Shown one piece after another: positions 44,295-53,782 of a DNA stretch of 64,000 nt; positions within the stretch are counted from its first letter, which is position 1, and every line of letters starts with the position of its first letter. A program made the translations under genes and the position numbers. This DNA is from Candidatus Methanoplasma cognatum (GTDB taxonomy: Archaea > Thermoplasmatota > Thermoplasmata > Methanomassiliicoccales > Methanomethylophilaceae): contig WRLM01000001.1 in assembly GCA_009777615.1 (NCBI GenBank), positions 540,984 through 604,983 of the forward strand. The letters are read 5' to 3'. Below the pieces are notes generated by a model. The model was not told the DNA's origin. It saw only the letters and a program-made list of their open reading frames with translations, and did no database searches.

Positions 44295-45221
44295 TCAGGA
44301 TTTCGGATGCGCAATGAAGAACTTCATCATCTCCTCGCCCCAGTTGAATGAGTTGGGGGGTTCGCAAGCGAAGGTCTGGAACGGATTCTCCGGGTCGTAG
44401 TAAACTGTGCTTCCCGGGAAACAATGACCAGTGACAGGCCTATCTCCAAAGGGAGCGCTGGAATAATAGTTATGCGATATGAACTCGAACACGGTCCCGT
44501 TCGCGTTTGTATACCGGGTGTGCGTGTATGTGCTGTCTTGCGCGATGACCACTCCTGCTCCCATGTTCCATGCGGATATCACAGCATCCCTCTGGGCTAT
44601 TCCCCATTCGTAAAGTGCTACAGTATCCTGTATTCCAAATATATATATGATCGGGATCTCATATTCGGGCATGTCTCCTTCGGTGAAAGTGCATCCTGGG
44701 TATCCGGTGCCGCCAATACCGGCGGAAGCCGGGGCCGCTGATGCAAAGAGGTCAGAGTGGTCGCGTATGGTGCGCCACGTGTATCTTCCCCCGTTGGAGA
44801 AGCCGGTCACATGTATGCGGTCCGGATCTATGTCAAGCTCGTCGATAACGATACTGATCATCTCAAACAACGGATCGTCGAACTCAGGGGGGACCCTATT
44901 GGTCGGAGTAGTAGGCTGAAGTATGGCATATCCGTACTGCTGTCCAAGTTCGCGCAGGTTGGTCCCGTCATTCTCTTGTTTAGCATCCATGGTTGCGCCA
45001 TGCATATCAACGACCAATCCAACCGGACCATCCAGAATTTGTTCAGGGATCTCTAAGTCGTAAGTGAACCCATTATACGTGTAAACATAGTGCCCCGGGG
45101 AAGTGTCGCTAAGGACGGTATCATTTCCATCTTTATCATCCCATATGATAAAATAGGCCGCGACTAAAACTATGGCGGCCACTACCACCACTGCACCAAT
45201 AATCATAAAACTTGTTTTCAA
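44295..45221 (-). CDS. Membrane-anchored alpha/beta hydrolase (PHB depolymerase/feruloyl esterase-like), copy 1
   Basis: 308 residues. One N-terminal transmembrane helix (FMIIGAVVVVAAIVLVAAYF) leaves the catalytic domain outside. Nucleophile serine in HVTGFSNGGRY, an oxyanion-type VVDMHGATMD, a probable acid in FGIQDTV and the histidine in VTGHCFPGS complete the triad pattern of the LpqC/esterase_PHB family. The substrate is unknown; host- or diet-derived esters are a guess. The start is TTG 45221: GGAGGAG lies 5 nt upstream and the position matches the ATG of the neighbouring paralogue. It is one of a tandem pair with 45406-46317. Confidence 0.82.
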   Translation of the reverse strand: MKTSFMIIGAVVVVAAIVLVAAYFIIWDDKDGNDTVLSDTSPGHYVYTYNGFTYDLEIPEQILDGPVGLVVDMHGATMDAKQENDGTNLRELGQQYGYAILQPTTPTNRVPPEFDDPLFEMISIVIDELDIDPDRIHVTGFSNGGRYTWRTIRDHSDLFASAAPASAGIGGTGYPGCTFTEGDMPEYEIPIIYIFGIQDTVALYEWGIAQRDAVISAWNMGAGVVIAQDSTYTHTRYTNANGTVFEFISHNYYSSAPFGDRPVTGHCFPGSTVYYDPENPFQTFACEPPNSFNWGEEMMKFFIAHPKS

Positions 45222-45405
45222 TAAAACTCCTCCTTTTAAAGTTTGTATTTAAATATTTGCCTATATAGTATATAATGATTGTGAAAGGATGAATTATGAA
45301 ACATAGGCGCGCCAGCGAAACATAATATAAAAATTTGACAGTGAGTCCGATTGCGAACATCACTATCGTTGTTAATGTTGTTTGTTCATCTAGCTTTGCT
45401 TTGCC

Positions 45406-46317
45406 TCAGGATTTTGGATGCGCAATGAAGAACTTCATCAGCTCCTCACCCCAGATGAACGAATTGGCACCCTCACAAGCGAAGGTCTGCTTCGGGTCCG
45501 CCGGGTCGTAGTAGACCGTGCTTCCGGGGAAGCAGTGTCCTCCGACAAGTCCTCCGGTCAGCTCAAAGGGAGCGTTGGACGCGTAGTCGTGAGATATGAA
45601 CTCGAATACAGTTCCGTTCGCATTTGTATATCGGGTGTGCGTATATGTGCTGTCTGTTGCGATGTTCACTCCTGCTCCCATGTTCCATGCGGCAATTACG
45701 GCATCCCTCTGGACTATTCCCGTCGGGTAGCCTGAATCCTGCGTTCCGTACATGTACAGGATCGGGATCTCATACTCGGGCATCTCATCCCCCGAGAATG
45801 TGCATCCGTCCGGGAGGGTGCCGATGCCGCTGGCCGCCGGTGCCGCCGACGCATAGAAGTCGGAATGGTCGAGTACGGTGCGCCACGTGTACCTTCCTCC
45901 GTTGGAGAAGCCGGTCACGTGTATGCGGTCCGTATCAACGCCGAGCTCGTCGACGACGATGTTGACCATCTCGAACAAGCGCGCATCATAGTCAGTAAGG
46001 ATCGACCTTGTAGGTGTCGAGGGTTGAAGTATGACATATCCGTATTTCGGTCCGATCTCGCGCAGGTTGGTCCCGTCGTTCTCCTGATCGGCGTCCATCG
46101 TCATGCCATGCACGTCCAGGACCAACCCTTTTATCTCATTGGGGATCTCCAGATCATATGCGATCCCATCATATGTGTAGGTATAGTGTCCGGGCGAAGT
46201 GCTGCTAAGGACGTTATTATTCTCATCTTTATCATTCCACAGGGTGAAGTAGGCCGCGACTAAAACTACGGCGGCTACCACTACCACTGCGATAATTATC
46301 ATAACACTTTTTTTCAT
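45406..46317 (-). CDS. Membrane-anchored alpha/beta hydrolase (PHB depolymerase/feruloyl esterase-like), copy 2
   Basis: 303 residues. Same layout as copy 1: N-terminal helix (VMIIIAVVVVAAVVLVAAYF), LVLDVHGMTMD, nucleophile in HVTGFSNGGRYTW, MYGTQDSG and GGHCFPGSTVYYD, identical C-terminus FFIAHPKS. GGAGGAGGA 9 nt before ATG 46317 fixes the start; a longer frame to 46365 adds residues without support. The pair arose by tandem duplication; each has its own ribosome binding site and an A/T-rich upstream region, so they may be transcribed separately. Confidence 0.83.
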   Translation of the reverse strand: MKKSVMIIIAVVVVAAVVLVAAYFTLWNDKDENNNVLSSTSPGHYTYTYDGIAYDLEIPNEIKGLVLDVHGMTMDADQENDGTNLREIGPKYGYVILQPSTPTRSILTDYDARLFEMVNIVVDELGVDTDRIHVTGFSNGGRYTWRTVLDHSDFYASAAPAASGIGTLPDGCTFSGDEMPEYEIPILYMYGTQDSGYPTGIVQRDAVIAAWNMGAGVNIATDSTYTHTRYTNANGTVFEFISHDYASNAPFELTGGLVGGHCFPGSTVYYDPADPKQTFACEGANSFIWGEELMKFFIAHPKS

Positions 46318-46711
46318 TAAGAATCCTCCTCCTTTGTTTAAAAAGTTTGTCTTTTTAACAACCACCTGTATAATATATATAGGTTATGCTGGATGTAACC
46401 GGGCACCTCTTAGCATCTTCTTTCCAACGGATATCGCAGTTTTATGACGTAACCGGCATCTTTGGGATACAGATACCTTGGTCATCCGCCGCACATCGAA
46501 CATAACTCCCCGAATTTGTAAGATTCAGGAAACAGGCCGTCAGGACATATTGTGTCGGCGCCCCTGCTCGACGTTATGGTTTTATAAGACGAGGCCCCAG
46601 CCCAGAAGATCAAAGGTGAAATAGGCGCAAACAGAAAATTTGATAATGGATAGAGAGCATAGGGCGAAACGGAGCCTAAGCTATACCATAAAGGGAAAGG
46701 AGACCAGGAAA
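46318..46711. other. Intergenic region upstream of the COG2403 GTPase gene
   Basis: 394 nt between divergent genes. TTTTATAAG near 46580-46589 is a likely promoter for the plus strand, giving a leader of about 100 nt that contains AAAGGTGAAA without a following start codon. If translation began at ATG 46646 instead, 22 basic residues would be added to the GTPase. Confidence 0.4.
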
Positions 46712-48058
46712 ATGAAAGAAGAAAAACAGAGAAAAATTATAATAATCGGTGCAGCTGGGCGCGATTTTCATAATTTCAACACGTTCTACCGCGACAACCC
46801 CCTGTACAAGGTCGTGGCGTTCACCGCCGCACAGATACCGGATATCGCGGACAGAAAATATCCGGCCGCTTTGGCGGGTTCGTTGTATCCGGACGGGATA
46901 CCCATACACGCCCAGGATGAGCTGGAAGCTCTGATCAAAAAGTTAGATGTTGATGAATGTGTGTTCTCGTACAGCGACGTCCCGTATCCGTTCGTGATGA
47001 GAATGGGTGCAAAAATTAACGCGGCCGGGGCAGACTTCTCAATGATGGGTCACAAGAACACCGCGCTCAAGAGTACGAAGCCGGTCATCGCAGTAGGCGC
47101 AATACGAACTGGCTGCGGAAAAAGCCAGACGAGCCGCAGGATCGCAGAGATCCTGATGAAGAAAGGCCTCAAAGTGATCGCTATACGCCACCCGATGCCT
47201 TACGGAGACCTCGTTGCTCAAAAGGTTCAGCGGTTCGCCACTATCGAAGACCTTACCAAGCATAAATGCACCATTGAGGAAATGGAAGAGTATGAGCCCC
47301 ACATAGTAAGGGGGAACGTCATCTACGCCGGGGTCGACTACGAGGCCATCCTCAGAGCAGCCGAGAACGACCCTGACGGTTGCGACGTGATACTGTGGGA
47401 CGGAGGGAACAACGATTTCTCGTTCTACCAGCCGGATCTGATGGTGACGATCGTTGACCCGCACCGCCCCGGACATGAACTCTCATATTACCCCGGCGAG
47501 GTAACGCTGCGCATGGCCGACGTAGTTGTGATAAACAAGATCGACAGCTCTGATTTTGAGAACATCCAGACCGTGCGGAAGAACATCGAAAGCGTGAACC
47601 CTAAGGCCATCGTAGTGGACGCCGCCTCCACGCTGAACGTCACGGACCCTAAACTGATCAAAGGCAAGCGGGTTCTGGTGATCGAAGACGGTCCGACTCT
47701 CACGCACGGTGAAATGAAGATCGGCGCGGGGGTGGTCGCGGCCCACAAGTTCGGAGCCGCAGAGATCATCGACCCCCGTCAGTATGCGGTCGGGAAACTT
47801 GCGGAAACCTACAGGATATATCCGGGCATCGGCAAGCTCCTCCCCGCGATGGGCTATGGCGAACAGCAGATGAAGGACCTGTCGGCCACCATTGACAAGA
47901 CCGATTGTGATTCCGTTGTCATTGCTACTCCGATAGATCTGCAGCGTGTGATCAAGATCAGTAAACCCTGCACCCGTGTGGGGTACGATCTGCAGGAGAT
48001 CGGCAAACCGGACCTGGAGAGCATACTGGATGATTTCGTGAAGAAGATCAAAAAGTAA
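46712..48058 (+). CDS. COG2403 GTPase, cyclic 2,3-diphosphoglycerate synthetase family
   Basis: 448 residues. N-terminal Rossmann-like KIIIIGAAGRDFHNFN, then a P-loop VGAIRTGCGKSQTSRR (about 128-143), VIAIRHPMPYGDL, CDVILWDGGNNDFSFY, ADVVVINKIDSSDFE and a C-terminal GAAEIIDPR. The family includes the cyclic 2,3-diphosphoglycerate synthetase of Methanothermus, which makes a thermoprotectant; in organisms without that solute its role is unclear, so the exact reaction is not asserted. Start at ATG 46712 with AGGAG and AGGA just upstream. It converges on the SEL1 gene with a hairpin between. Confidence 0.72.
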   Translation: MKEEKQRKIIIIGAAGRDFHNFNTFYRDNPLYKVVAFTAAQIPDIADRKYPAALAGSLYPDGIPIHAQDELEALIKKLDVDECVFSYSDVPYPFVMRMGAKINAAGADFSMMGHKNTALKSTKPVIAVGAIRTGCGKSQTSRRIAEILMKKGLKVIAIRHPMPYGDLVAQKVQRFATIEDLTKHKCTIEEMEEYEPHIVRGNVIYAGVDYEAILRAAENDPDGCDVILWDGGNNDFSFYQPDLMVTIVDPHRPGHELSYYPGEVTLRMADVVVINKIDSSDFENIQTVRKNIESVNPKAIVVDAASTLNVTDPKLIKGKRVLVIEDGPTLTHGEMKIGAGVVAAHKFGAAEIIDPRQYAVGKLAETYRIYPGIGKLLPAMGYGEQQMKDLSATIDKTDCDSVVIATPIDLQRVIKISKPCTRVGYDLQEIGKPDLESILDDFVKKIKK

Positions 48059-48081
48059 ATCATAAATGCAAAGGGGAAGCT

Positions 48082-48100
48082 GGTGAGCCGATGGCTCACC
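48082..48100. terminator. Bidirectional hairpin between convergent genes
   Basis: GGTGAGCC-GAT-GGCTCACC, a perfect 8-bp stem with 3-nt loop, between stops at 48058 and 48112. Confidence 0.6.
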
Positions 48101-48111
48101 GCACCCTATCT

Positions 48112-49914
48112 TTATTCTTCCAATATCTCTGCAAGGGCCTTTATCGCATCGTCATTGCCTTGCTCGGCGGAAAGCCTGTACCATCTAACCGCCTCCTCAT
48201 TGCTCTGCGGCACGCTCTTTCCGTGTCTGTACATCCAGCCCAGGTCCCTCTGCGCGTCCGCGTTCCCCTGATCAGCGGAAAGCCTGTACCATCTCACCGC
48301 CTCCTCATTGCTCTGCGGCACGCCTTTCCCCCTTCTGTACATCCCGCCCAGATTGTATTGAGCGTCGGTGTTCCCCTGCTCGGCGGAAAGCCTGTACCAT
48401 CTAACCGCCTCCTCGTCGTTCTGAGGAACGCCCATCCCGTTCTGATACATCACGCCCAGATTGTTCTGCGCGTATGCGTTCCCCTGCTCGGCGGAAAGCC
48501 TGTACCATCTCACCGCCTCCTCGTTGCTCTGCGGGATGCCTCTTCCCTTTCTGTGCATCCTGCCCAGATTGTATTGTGCTTTTGCACATCCTTGTTCCGC
48601 AGCAAGCCGGAACCATCTCACCGCCTCCTCATCGCTCTGAGGAACACCCATCCCATTCTGGTACATCACGCCCAGGTTGTTCTGCGCGTCCGCATATCCC
48701 TGTTCTGCGGAAAGCAGGAACCAACTCGCCGCCTCCTCATTGCTCTGCGGCACGCCTGTTCCGTTCCGGTACATCACGCCCAGATTATACTGTGTGTATG
48801 CGTCTCCTTCATCGGCGGAAGGCCCCTGCCATGTTGCTGGCCCCTCCTCGTCCAGATGGACGTCCATTCCGTTCTGGTACATCATGTCAGGATCAGGGTA
48901 TGCGTCTCCCTCGCCGGCGGGAGGTTCGTACCACTTTGCAGCTTCATCCTCGTTTAAGGGTATGTCAATTCCGTTCCGGTACATCATGTCAGGATCAGGG
49001 TATGCGTCTCCCTCGCCGGCGGGAGACCCCCGCTGTATTGCAGCTTCACCTTCGCTCTGAGGAACATCATCGCGCTGGTGCGGCATGTCGTCCTGTTCAT
49101 ACTGTATGTCCTCATCCTCTTGGTCATTGGAAAGATCGTAGCGTTTCAGAGTATCCGCATCGTCATGAGGAGCGTTCCCTTCATTCTGGCGCATCTCATC
49201 CAGGTCGGACCCTGCCTCGATGTATCCCTTTTCAGCAGAAAGTCTGAACCACTTCGCAGCTTCCTCCTCGCTCTGGGGAACCCCTTTCCCATACCTGTAC
49301 ATCCAGCCCAGATTATTCTGCGCGTACGCATTCCCCTGTTCCGCGGCAAGCCTGCACCACCTGACAGCTTCCTCATCGCTCTGAGGGACGCCCTTTCCGT
49401 TCCGGTACATCCAGCCCAGATTGTTCTGCGCGTATGCATCTCCCTGTTCGGCGGAAAGCCTGTACCACTTCGCCGCTTCTTCGTCGTTCTGGGGGACGCC
49501 CTTTCCGTTCCGGTACATCCAGCCCAGATCCCTTTGCGCACATGCGTCTCCCTGGCTGGCGGAGAGACCGAACCACTTCGCCGCCTCCGCATCGCTTTGC
49601 GGCACACATCTTCCATAATAATACATCAGACCCAGGCTTCTTTGCGCGTCGGCGTTTCCCCCGTTGGCGGCAAGCCTGTACAGCATCGCCGCCTCTTCGC
49701 CGCTCTGAGGGACGCCTTTCCCGCTGTCATACATCGAACCCAGTTTATACTGCGCTTCTGAGTGTCCCTGTGCCGCAGAGAGCCCGAACCACTTCGCCGC
49801 TCTCGAATGATCAATTGGGAGCCCCTTCCCGGTTTCGTACATCGAACCTAGTTCGAACTGTGCACCCGGGTTTCCGCTCTGCGCAAGTTTCTTGATCTTC
49901 CTGGCTTCGAACAC
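48112..49914 (-). CDS. SEL1-repeat protein with 16 repeats
   Basis: 600 residues made almost wholly of 36-residue SEL1/TPR-like helical repeats (AYAQNNLGWMYRNGKGVPQS and EEAVRWYRLSAEQGN as typical halves). I count 16; repeats 1-6 and 11-16 fit the consensus, 7-10 are degenerate and acidic/proline-rich (DMPHQRDDVPQSEGEAAI; AYPDPDMMYRNGIDIPLNED), two of them shortened. No signal peptide or catalytic domain. Such proteins are scaffolds for protein binding. GTG 49914 is used; a TATATT element about 20-25 nt upstream suggests a leaderless mRNA. Nucleotide repeats make the locus prone to recombination. Confidence 0.9.
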   Translation of the reverse strand: MFEARKIKKLAQSGNPGAQFELGSMYETGKGLPIDHSRAAKWFGLSAAQGHSEAQYKLGSMYDSGKGVPQSGEEAAMLYRLAANGGNADAQRSLGLMYYYGRCVPQSDAEAAKWFGLSASQGDACAQRDLGWMYRNGKGVPQNDEEAAKWYRLSAEQGDAYAQNNLGWMYRNGKGVPQSDEEAVRWCRLAAEQGNAYAQNNLGWMYRYGKGVPQSEEEAAKWFRLSAEKGYIEAGSDLDEMRQNEGNAPHDDADTLKRYDLSNDQEDEDIQYEQDDMPHQRDDVPQSEGEAAIQRGSPAGEGDAYPDPDMMYRNGIDIPLNEDEAAKWYEPPAGEGDAYPDPDMMYQNGMDVHLDEEGPATWQGPSADEGDAYTQYNLGVMYRNGTGVPQSNEEAASWFLLSAEQGYADAQNNLGVMYQNGMGVPQSDEEAVRWFRLAAEQGCAKAQYNLGRMHRKGRGIPQSNEEAVRWYRLSAEQGNAYAQNNLGVMYQNGMGVPQNDEEAVRWYRLSAEQGNTDAQYNLGGMYRRGKGVPQSNEEAVRWYRLSADQGNADAQRDLGWMYRHGKSVPQSNEEAVRWYRLSAEQGNDDAIKALAEILEE

Positions 49915-50122
49915 ACTACGTTAATACCAATATATCCGTTTATTAGTTTTGGAAATAATGACCGGCCCGTCTCTATTCCCAGGAGCGAAATCCTCTCCGT
50001 CGCCGGACCCCTGAGATATGGCGAAAGGCTCCGGTTTGCGTTACGGCCCCTCGGAAATGGAGCGTCTGTTAAAACTTAATATCTGGTAGCCATTTTATCG
50101 TGTCGGGAAAAGAGGTAGAAGG

Positions 50123-50881
50123 GTGAATCAAGCGGTAAAATTGCCAATCGAAGACCTGAACAGGGAACCGTACGTCTCGCTCCTCTGCTATCCGTATGCC
50201 GATCCGCAGGAAGCGGACAGGAGGATCGCGGAGTTAAGAGGGATAGGGGTCACGGCGGTGGAGTTCAAAGGTAACGTTTTGGCCGCCGGCCTGCCCGTGG
50301 TGGGCAAAGGCCACGAGGGCGTCGTGGTTACGGCGTATGCGGACGGAGAGCGGCTGGCGCTGAAGGTGCGCAGGGCCGACAGCATCAGACGCGACCCTTT
50401 TCATGAAGCGGAGATGCTGCGGAAAGCGAACGGCATAGGCGTGGGGCCGAGGTTCAAAGCGGTCACCGGGAACTTCCTTCTCTCCCAGCTGATCGACGGC
50501 GGCAGGCTGGCCGAATGGATGGAGTGCAACATGGAAAAAGCCGCCTTCCGCAGGGTCCTGGAGGACCTTCTGGAGCAGTGCTGGCGCCTCGACGAGGCCG
50601 GCCTGGACCACGGCGAGCTTAGCAACGCGCCGCGGCACATCCTTGCGGACGGATCGGGAAAGCCGTTCATAGTGGACTTCGAGACCGCAAGCGTCAGGCG
50701 CAGAACTTCGAATGTCACGTCGGTATGTCAGTATCTTTTCCTCGGGAACAGCGACGCGCGGATGCTGATCAGCGAGGTCTTGGGGAGAGAAGATAACGGC
50801 CGGATCAGAGAGATACTGACAGACTACAAAAAAGAGCGGTCCAGGGATCGCTTCGAAGCATTGCTGGGGACATTTCTTTAA
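50123..50881 (+). CDS. Archaeal predicted serine/threonine protein kinase (COG2112)
   Basis: 252 residues. Minimal kinase lobe: glycine loop GKGHEGVV (61-68), Lys81 in LALKVRR, a helix glutamate in FHEAEML, catalytic-loop equivalent DHGELSNAPRHIL (His163-Gly-Glu-Leu) and metal site IVDFETAS (Asp185). This HGEL/DFE combination is the COG2112 pattern; substrates are unknown. GTG 50123 has AGAGGT 7 nt upstream, with a TTAATATC element about 35 nt before it. Convergent to thpR. Confidence 0.85.
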   Translation: MNQAVKLPIEDLNREPYVSLLCYPYADPQEADRRIAELRGIGVTAVEFKGNVLAAGLPVVGKGHEGVVVTAYADGERLALKVRRADSIRRDPFHEAEMLRKANGIGVGPRFKAVTGNFLLSQLIDGGRLAEWMECNMEKAAFRRVLEDLLEQCWRLDEAGLDHGELSNAPRHILADGSGKPFIVDFETASVRRRTSNVTSVCQYLFLGNSDARMLISEVLGREDNGRIREILTDYKKERSRDRFEALLGTFL

Positions 50882-50900
50882 CAGACGTTCCCACGCAGCC

Positions 50901-51446
50901 TTAACCGTCGGCGAGACGGAACGTGTCGATCACAGAATGTTCCGCGCCGCCCGATGTGAGCAGACTGCTCATCAGGAATATCTGCCGGCATTCAAAGGAC
51001 CCGGCCTCCATGTCCCGGCATTCATTGAGAAGGGCCGTGAGGCCGGCCGACGGTCTCTTCACCCTGCCTACGGTGACGTGCGCTTTGAACGGTTTCTTGT
51101 CATAGTCAACGGACGAGCCGCTGAGTATCCCGTCAAGGTCGGAAAGGATATCGTAGAAAGGAGCTCCGGGTTCCGCGCCGATCCATATTACGCGGGGATC
51201 CTTATTATTGGGGAACGCCCCCAGCCCTTTCAGGGACACGCTGAAGGAACGGTACCTTTCCAAGGACCTCATCCCTGATGATAATTCTTCGATCTTCTTT
51301 GCTTCCACGTCCCCCAGGAATCTCAGGGTCAGATGCACTTCCTTAGGGACGCTGACCCCAGGTATGCCTCTGAGCCTTACCCTGGCATCCTCGACCGCCG
51401 GCATCATAGGTATATCGAATGAGATGAAAGACCTGATCTTTTCCAT
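50901..51446 (-). CDS. thpR: RNA 2',3'-cyclic phosphodiesterase (2H family)
   Basis: 181 residues with both HxT motifs of the 2H phosphoesterase superfamily: HLTLRFLG (His38, Thr40) and HVTVGRVK (His123, Thr125), near-normal length and the N-terminal RSFISFDIP start. Opens 2',3'-cyclic phosphates at RNA ends (formerly LigT, 2'-5' RNA ligase). GAGGT lies 4 nt before the ATG. Sits alone between convergent kinase and divergent MATE genes. Confidence 0.92.
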   Translation of the reverse strand: MEKIRSFISFDIPMMPAVEDARVRLRGIPGVSVPKEVHLTLRFLGDVEAKKIEELSSGMRSLERYRSFSVSLKGLGAFPNNKDPRVIWIGAEPGAPFYDILSDLDGILSGSSVDYDKKPFKAHVTVGRVKRPSAGLTALLNECRDMEAGSFECRQIFLMSSLLTSGGAEHSVIDTFRLADG

Positions 51447-51714
51447 GTTACCTCAGTATGGAATGATCTGGCCGTATTTGAATTTGGGCAGACCGCATCG
51501 CGGGATCCCCATCATTCCAAGTTACAGTTCCTCACTCGTCCGGGAGCGCAGGGCGTCCGGTGTTCGTTTTGAGTTTTCTCACAGGCGGCGGGAAGGCTGT
51601 CTGAAAAGGTCCGTGCCCCGTTCTGTCCGTCTTTGGGAAAAGTATGCATGCTATCTTTTGACATACTGAAAGGGTCAAATAGTTTATAGAGATAGACGGG
51701 TCGAAGGGGATGCC

Positions 51715-53118
51715 GTGGAGGAGTTCGAGAAGACCAAGGACGTGGAGACCTTATTGGGGGACCCCAAGAAGGCGATACTCGCAATGGCCATTCCCACAAC
51801 GATCGCGCTTGTGGCGCAGTCTGTGAACAACCTCGTGGATGCCATGTGGGTGTCCGGGCTGGGCAGGGACGCTCTCGCCGCGGTCGGGATAGTGTTCCCC
51901 CTGTTCTTCATAGTCATAGGGATAAGCAACGGTATCGGCATCGGAGCCGCGTCCGCCATAGCGAAGAGGATAGGCGCTGAGAACAAGGCCGAGGCGGACA
52001 GGACGGCCGCTCATGCGATGGTCCTCATACTTATCGCAAGCGTGATAATGATGGTGCTGTTCCTTCTGTTACTGGAGCCCATTATAAGGCTGATCGGGGC
52101 GGGGGCCGATGAGGGTACGATACAAGAATGCATCAATTATGCGTTTCCCTTAGTGGTGTTCGTAGCCGTTTTCATGCTGGTAGGCGTCATGTCGAGCATA
52201 CTGAGGTCAGAGGGCGCGGCCAAACGCTCTATGTACATACTGATCATCGCGGCTGTGATAAACCTGGTGCTGGACCCCTTCTTCATCTATGATTACGGGC
52301 TCGGGCTGGGGATGACCGGCGCGGCCCTCGCGACCGTGCTGGCAGAGGGCGTGGCACTGGTCTTCATTTTCTATTGGTATTTCGTCAAGAAGGATCTGTA
52401 CCTGAAGTTCAGGTTCAAAGGATTCAGATTCGAATCCCCGATCATAAAGGACATATTCAAAGTAGGCATCCCTGCGGCTTTTCAGATGATGGTCATATCC
52501 GTTGTGGTGGTGTTCATGAACATGATACTGCTGCAAGCCGCCGGTGACGACGGGGTCGCCATCTATTCGTCGGACTGGAGGATACTGAGCATGTTGATGA
52601 TACCGACGATGGGCATAGCTTCAGGCATCGTGCCTGTCTGTGCGGCGGCTTACGGTGCGAGGCGGTATGACAAGGTCAGGATCGCTTACATGTACGGAAT
52701 AAGGATCTCTGTGATCCTGATGATCGCGGTGGCCGCCGCCACGATGATATTCGCGCCGAACATTCTCGTTGTGTTCACTTATGACTCCGGCACGGAGTAT
52801 CTCAGGGAGGGGATGACGGAGTTCCTCCGGATATCGGTGCTGTTCCTGCCGTTCGTGGCGGTGGGAGCCGCGGCGGAGTCCCTGTTCCAGGCCCTCGGTA
52901 TGGGAACGAGAGCTCTGATATCGACGTTGTTCAGGAACTTCCTTCTGGTACCGGTGTGTTACGTAGCAATGCTGACCACATCCGGCCTGACCTATATATG
53001 GTGGGGCTCCACATTTTCGGAGATCACAGGGTCCCTGTTCGTCGCCATATGGGCGGTCCTCATCATAAGGATAATCTCAAAGGAATTCGAGGCCGAGAAG
53101 AAACTGTCCGATGCGTGA
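51715..53118 (+). CDS. MATE family efflux transporter
   Basis: 467 residues with about 12 transmembrane segments in two homologous halves. First helix region ILAMAIPTTIALVAQSVNNLVDAMWVSGLG is the standard MATE opening, ILRSEGAAKRSM follows helix 4-5, and the second half begins VGIPAAFQMMVISVVVVF. Exports drugs or metabolites using H+ or Na+; substrate unknown. GTG 51715 with GGGGAT upstream; an overlapping ATG at 51710 is in another frame. TTTATAGAG near 51683-51691 is the probable promoter. A hairpin follows at 53161. Confidence 0.92.
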   Translation: MEEFEKTKDVETLLGDPKKAILAMAIPTTIALVAQSVNNLVDAMWVSGLGRDALAAVGIVFPLFFIVIGISNGIGIGAASAIAKRIGAENKAEADRTAAHAMVLILIASVIMMVLFLLLLEPIIRLIGAGADEGTIQECINYAFPLVVFVAVFMLVGVMSSILRSEGAAKRSMYILIIAAVINLVLDPFFIYDYGLGLGMTGAALATVLAEGVALVFIFYWYFVKKDLYLKFRFKGFRFESPIIKDIFKVGIPAAFQMMVISVVVVFMNMILLQAAGDDGVAIYSSDWRILSMLMIPTMGIASGIVPVCAAAYGARRYDKVRIAYMYGIRISVILMIAVAAATMIFAPNILVVFTYDSGTEYLREGMTEFLRISVLFLPFVAVGAAAESLFQALGMGTRALISTLFRNFLLVPVCYVAMLTTSGLTYIWWGSTFSEITGSLFVAIWAVLIIRIISKEFEAEKKLSDA

Positions 53119-53160
53119 GCGGTCGAGTGATCGCAAGATAGAACAAAAGGCAAACAGAAC

Positions 53161-53186
53161 GGTACTGCTTCATGTGAAGCCGTACC
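53161..53186 (+). terminator. Hairpin after the MATE gene
   Basis: GGTAC-T-GCTTCA / TGAAGC-C-GTACC, eleven base pairs with one internal mismatch and a 2-nt loop, followed by CTTATCATTTTCTTTATT. Confidence 0.65.
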
Positions 53187-53262
53187 CTTATCATTTTCTT
53201 TATTATCGGAACACGGTCGCCGTTTCACAACTTTTAGATACGGACCTATCATATCCATCTTC

Positions 53263-53778
53263 ATGCCCCGCGCTTTGGTGGTCGTCGATTATCAGACAGA
53301 TTTTGTGACCGGCAGCCTGGGGTCGCCCCATGCCGAAGCGATAGAGAAGAACATAGTTTCCAAGATCGAGGAGTATCTCTGCAGCGGCGGCAAGGTCTTC
53401 TTCACCATGGACACCCACGATCAGGATTACCTGAGAACGGACGAAGGCGTCCATATACCGATCGAACACTGTATCAAAGGGACCGCCGGATGGCGGATCC
53501 ACGGGAAGGCGGCGGAATATCAGGGCAGAGGGAAGACGATCGAGAAGGGGACGTTCGGAAGTCTCGGTATCGTCGCACCGCTGGCAGGTTTCGACGAGAT
53601 AGAAGTATGCGGCGTGGCCACCAATATCTGCGTGATAGCCAACGCGGTCATTCTGAAGACCGCATATCCCGATTCAAGGGTAATTGTCGATACCAAATGT
53701 GTGGCAAGCTATGATGAGGAACTCCACAGGAAAGCACTGGATGAGATGAGGTCCCTTTCCATCGATATCCTTGAGTGA
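53263..53778 (+). CDS. Isochorismatase-family hydrolase, nicotinamidase-like
   Basis: 171 residues. Catalytic triad Asp9 (VVVDYQTDF), Lys95 (IEKGTF) and Cys123 (GVATNICVIAN), and metal-binding Asp50-x-His52 (MDTHDQDY) with His69, the pattern of nicotinamidase PncA, which deamidates nicotinamide for NAD salvage. The general family also includes other amidases, hence no symbol. The stop lies 4 nt before the next gene's ATG (53783), suggesting co-transcription with the acetyltransferase and the Cys-rich gene. Confidence 0.85.
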   Translation: MPRALVVVDYQTDFVTGSLGSPHAEAIEKNIVSKIEEYLCSGGKVFFTMDTHDQDYLRTDEGVHIPIEHCIKGTAGWRIHGKAAEYQGRGKTIEKGTFGSLGIVAPLAGFDEIEVCGVATNICVIANAVILKTAYPDSRVIVDTKCVASYDEELHRKALDEMRSLSIDILE

Positions 53779-53782
53779 GACC

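Noticed and set aside
48474-49247. Plus-strand frames opposite the SEL1 gene
   Set aside because: Arg/Pro/Ser-rich shadows of the repeat; codon bias fits only the minus strand.
53771-53782. TTG start of the GNAT gene overlapping the nicotinamidase-like gene
   Set aside because: ATG 53783 lies just after the upstream stop and begins at the conserved MIRTFPINTPRL segment.
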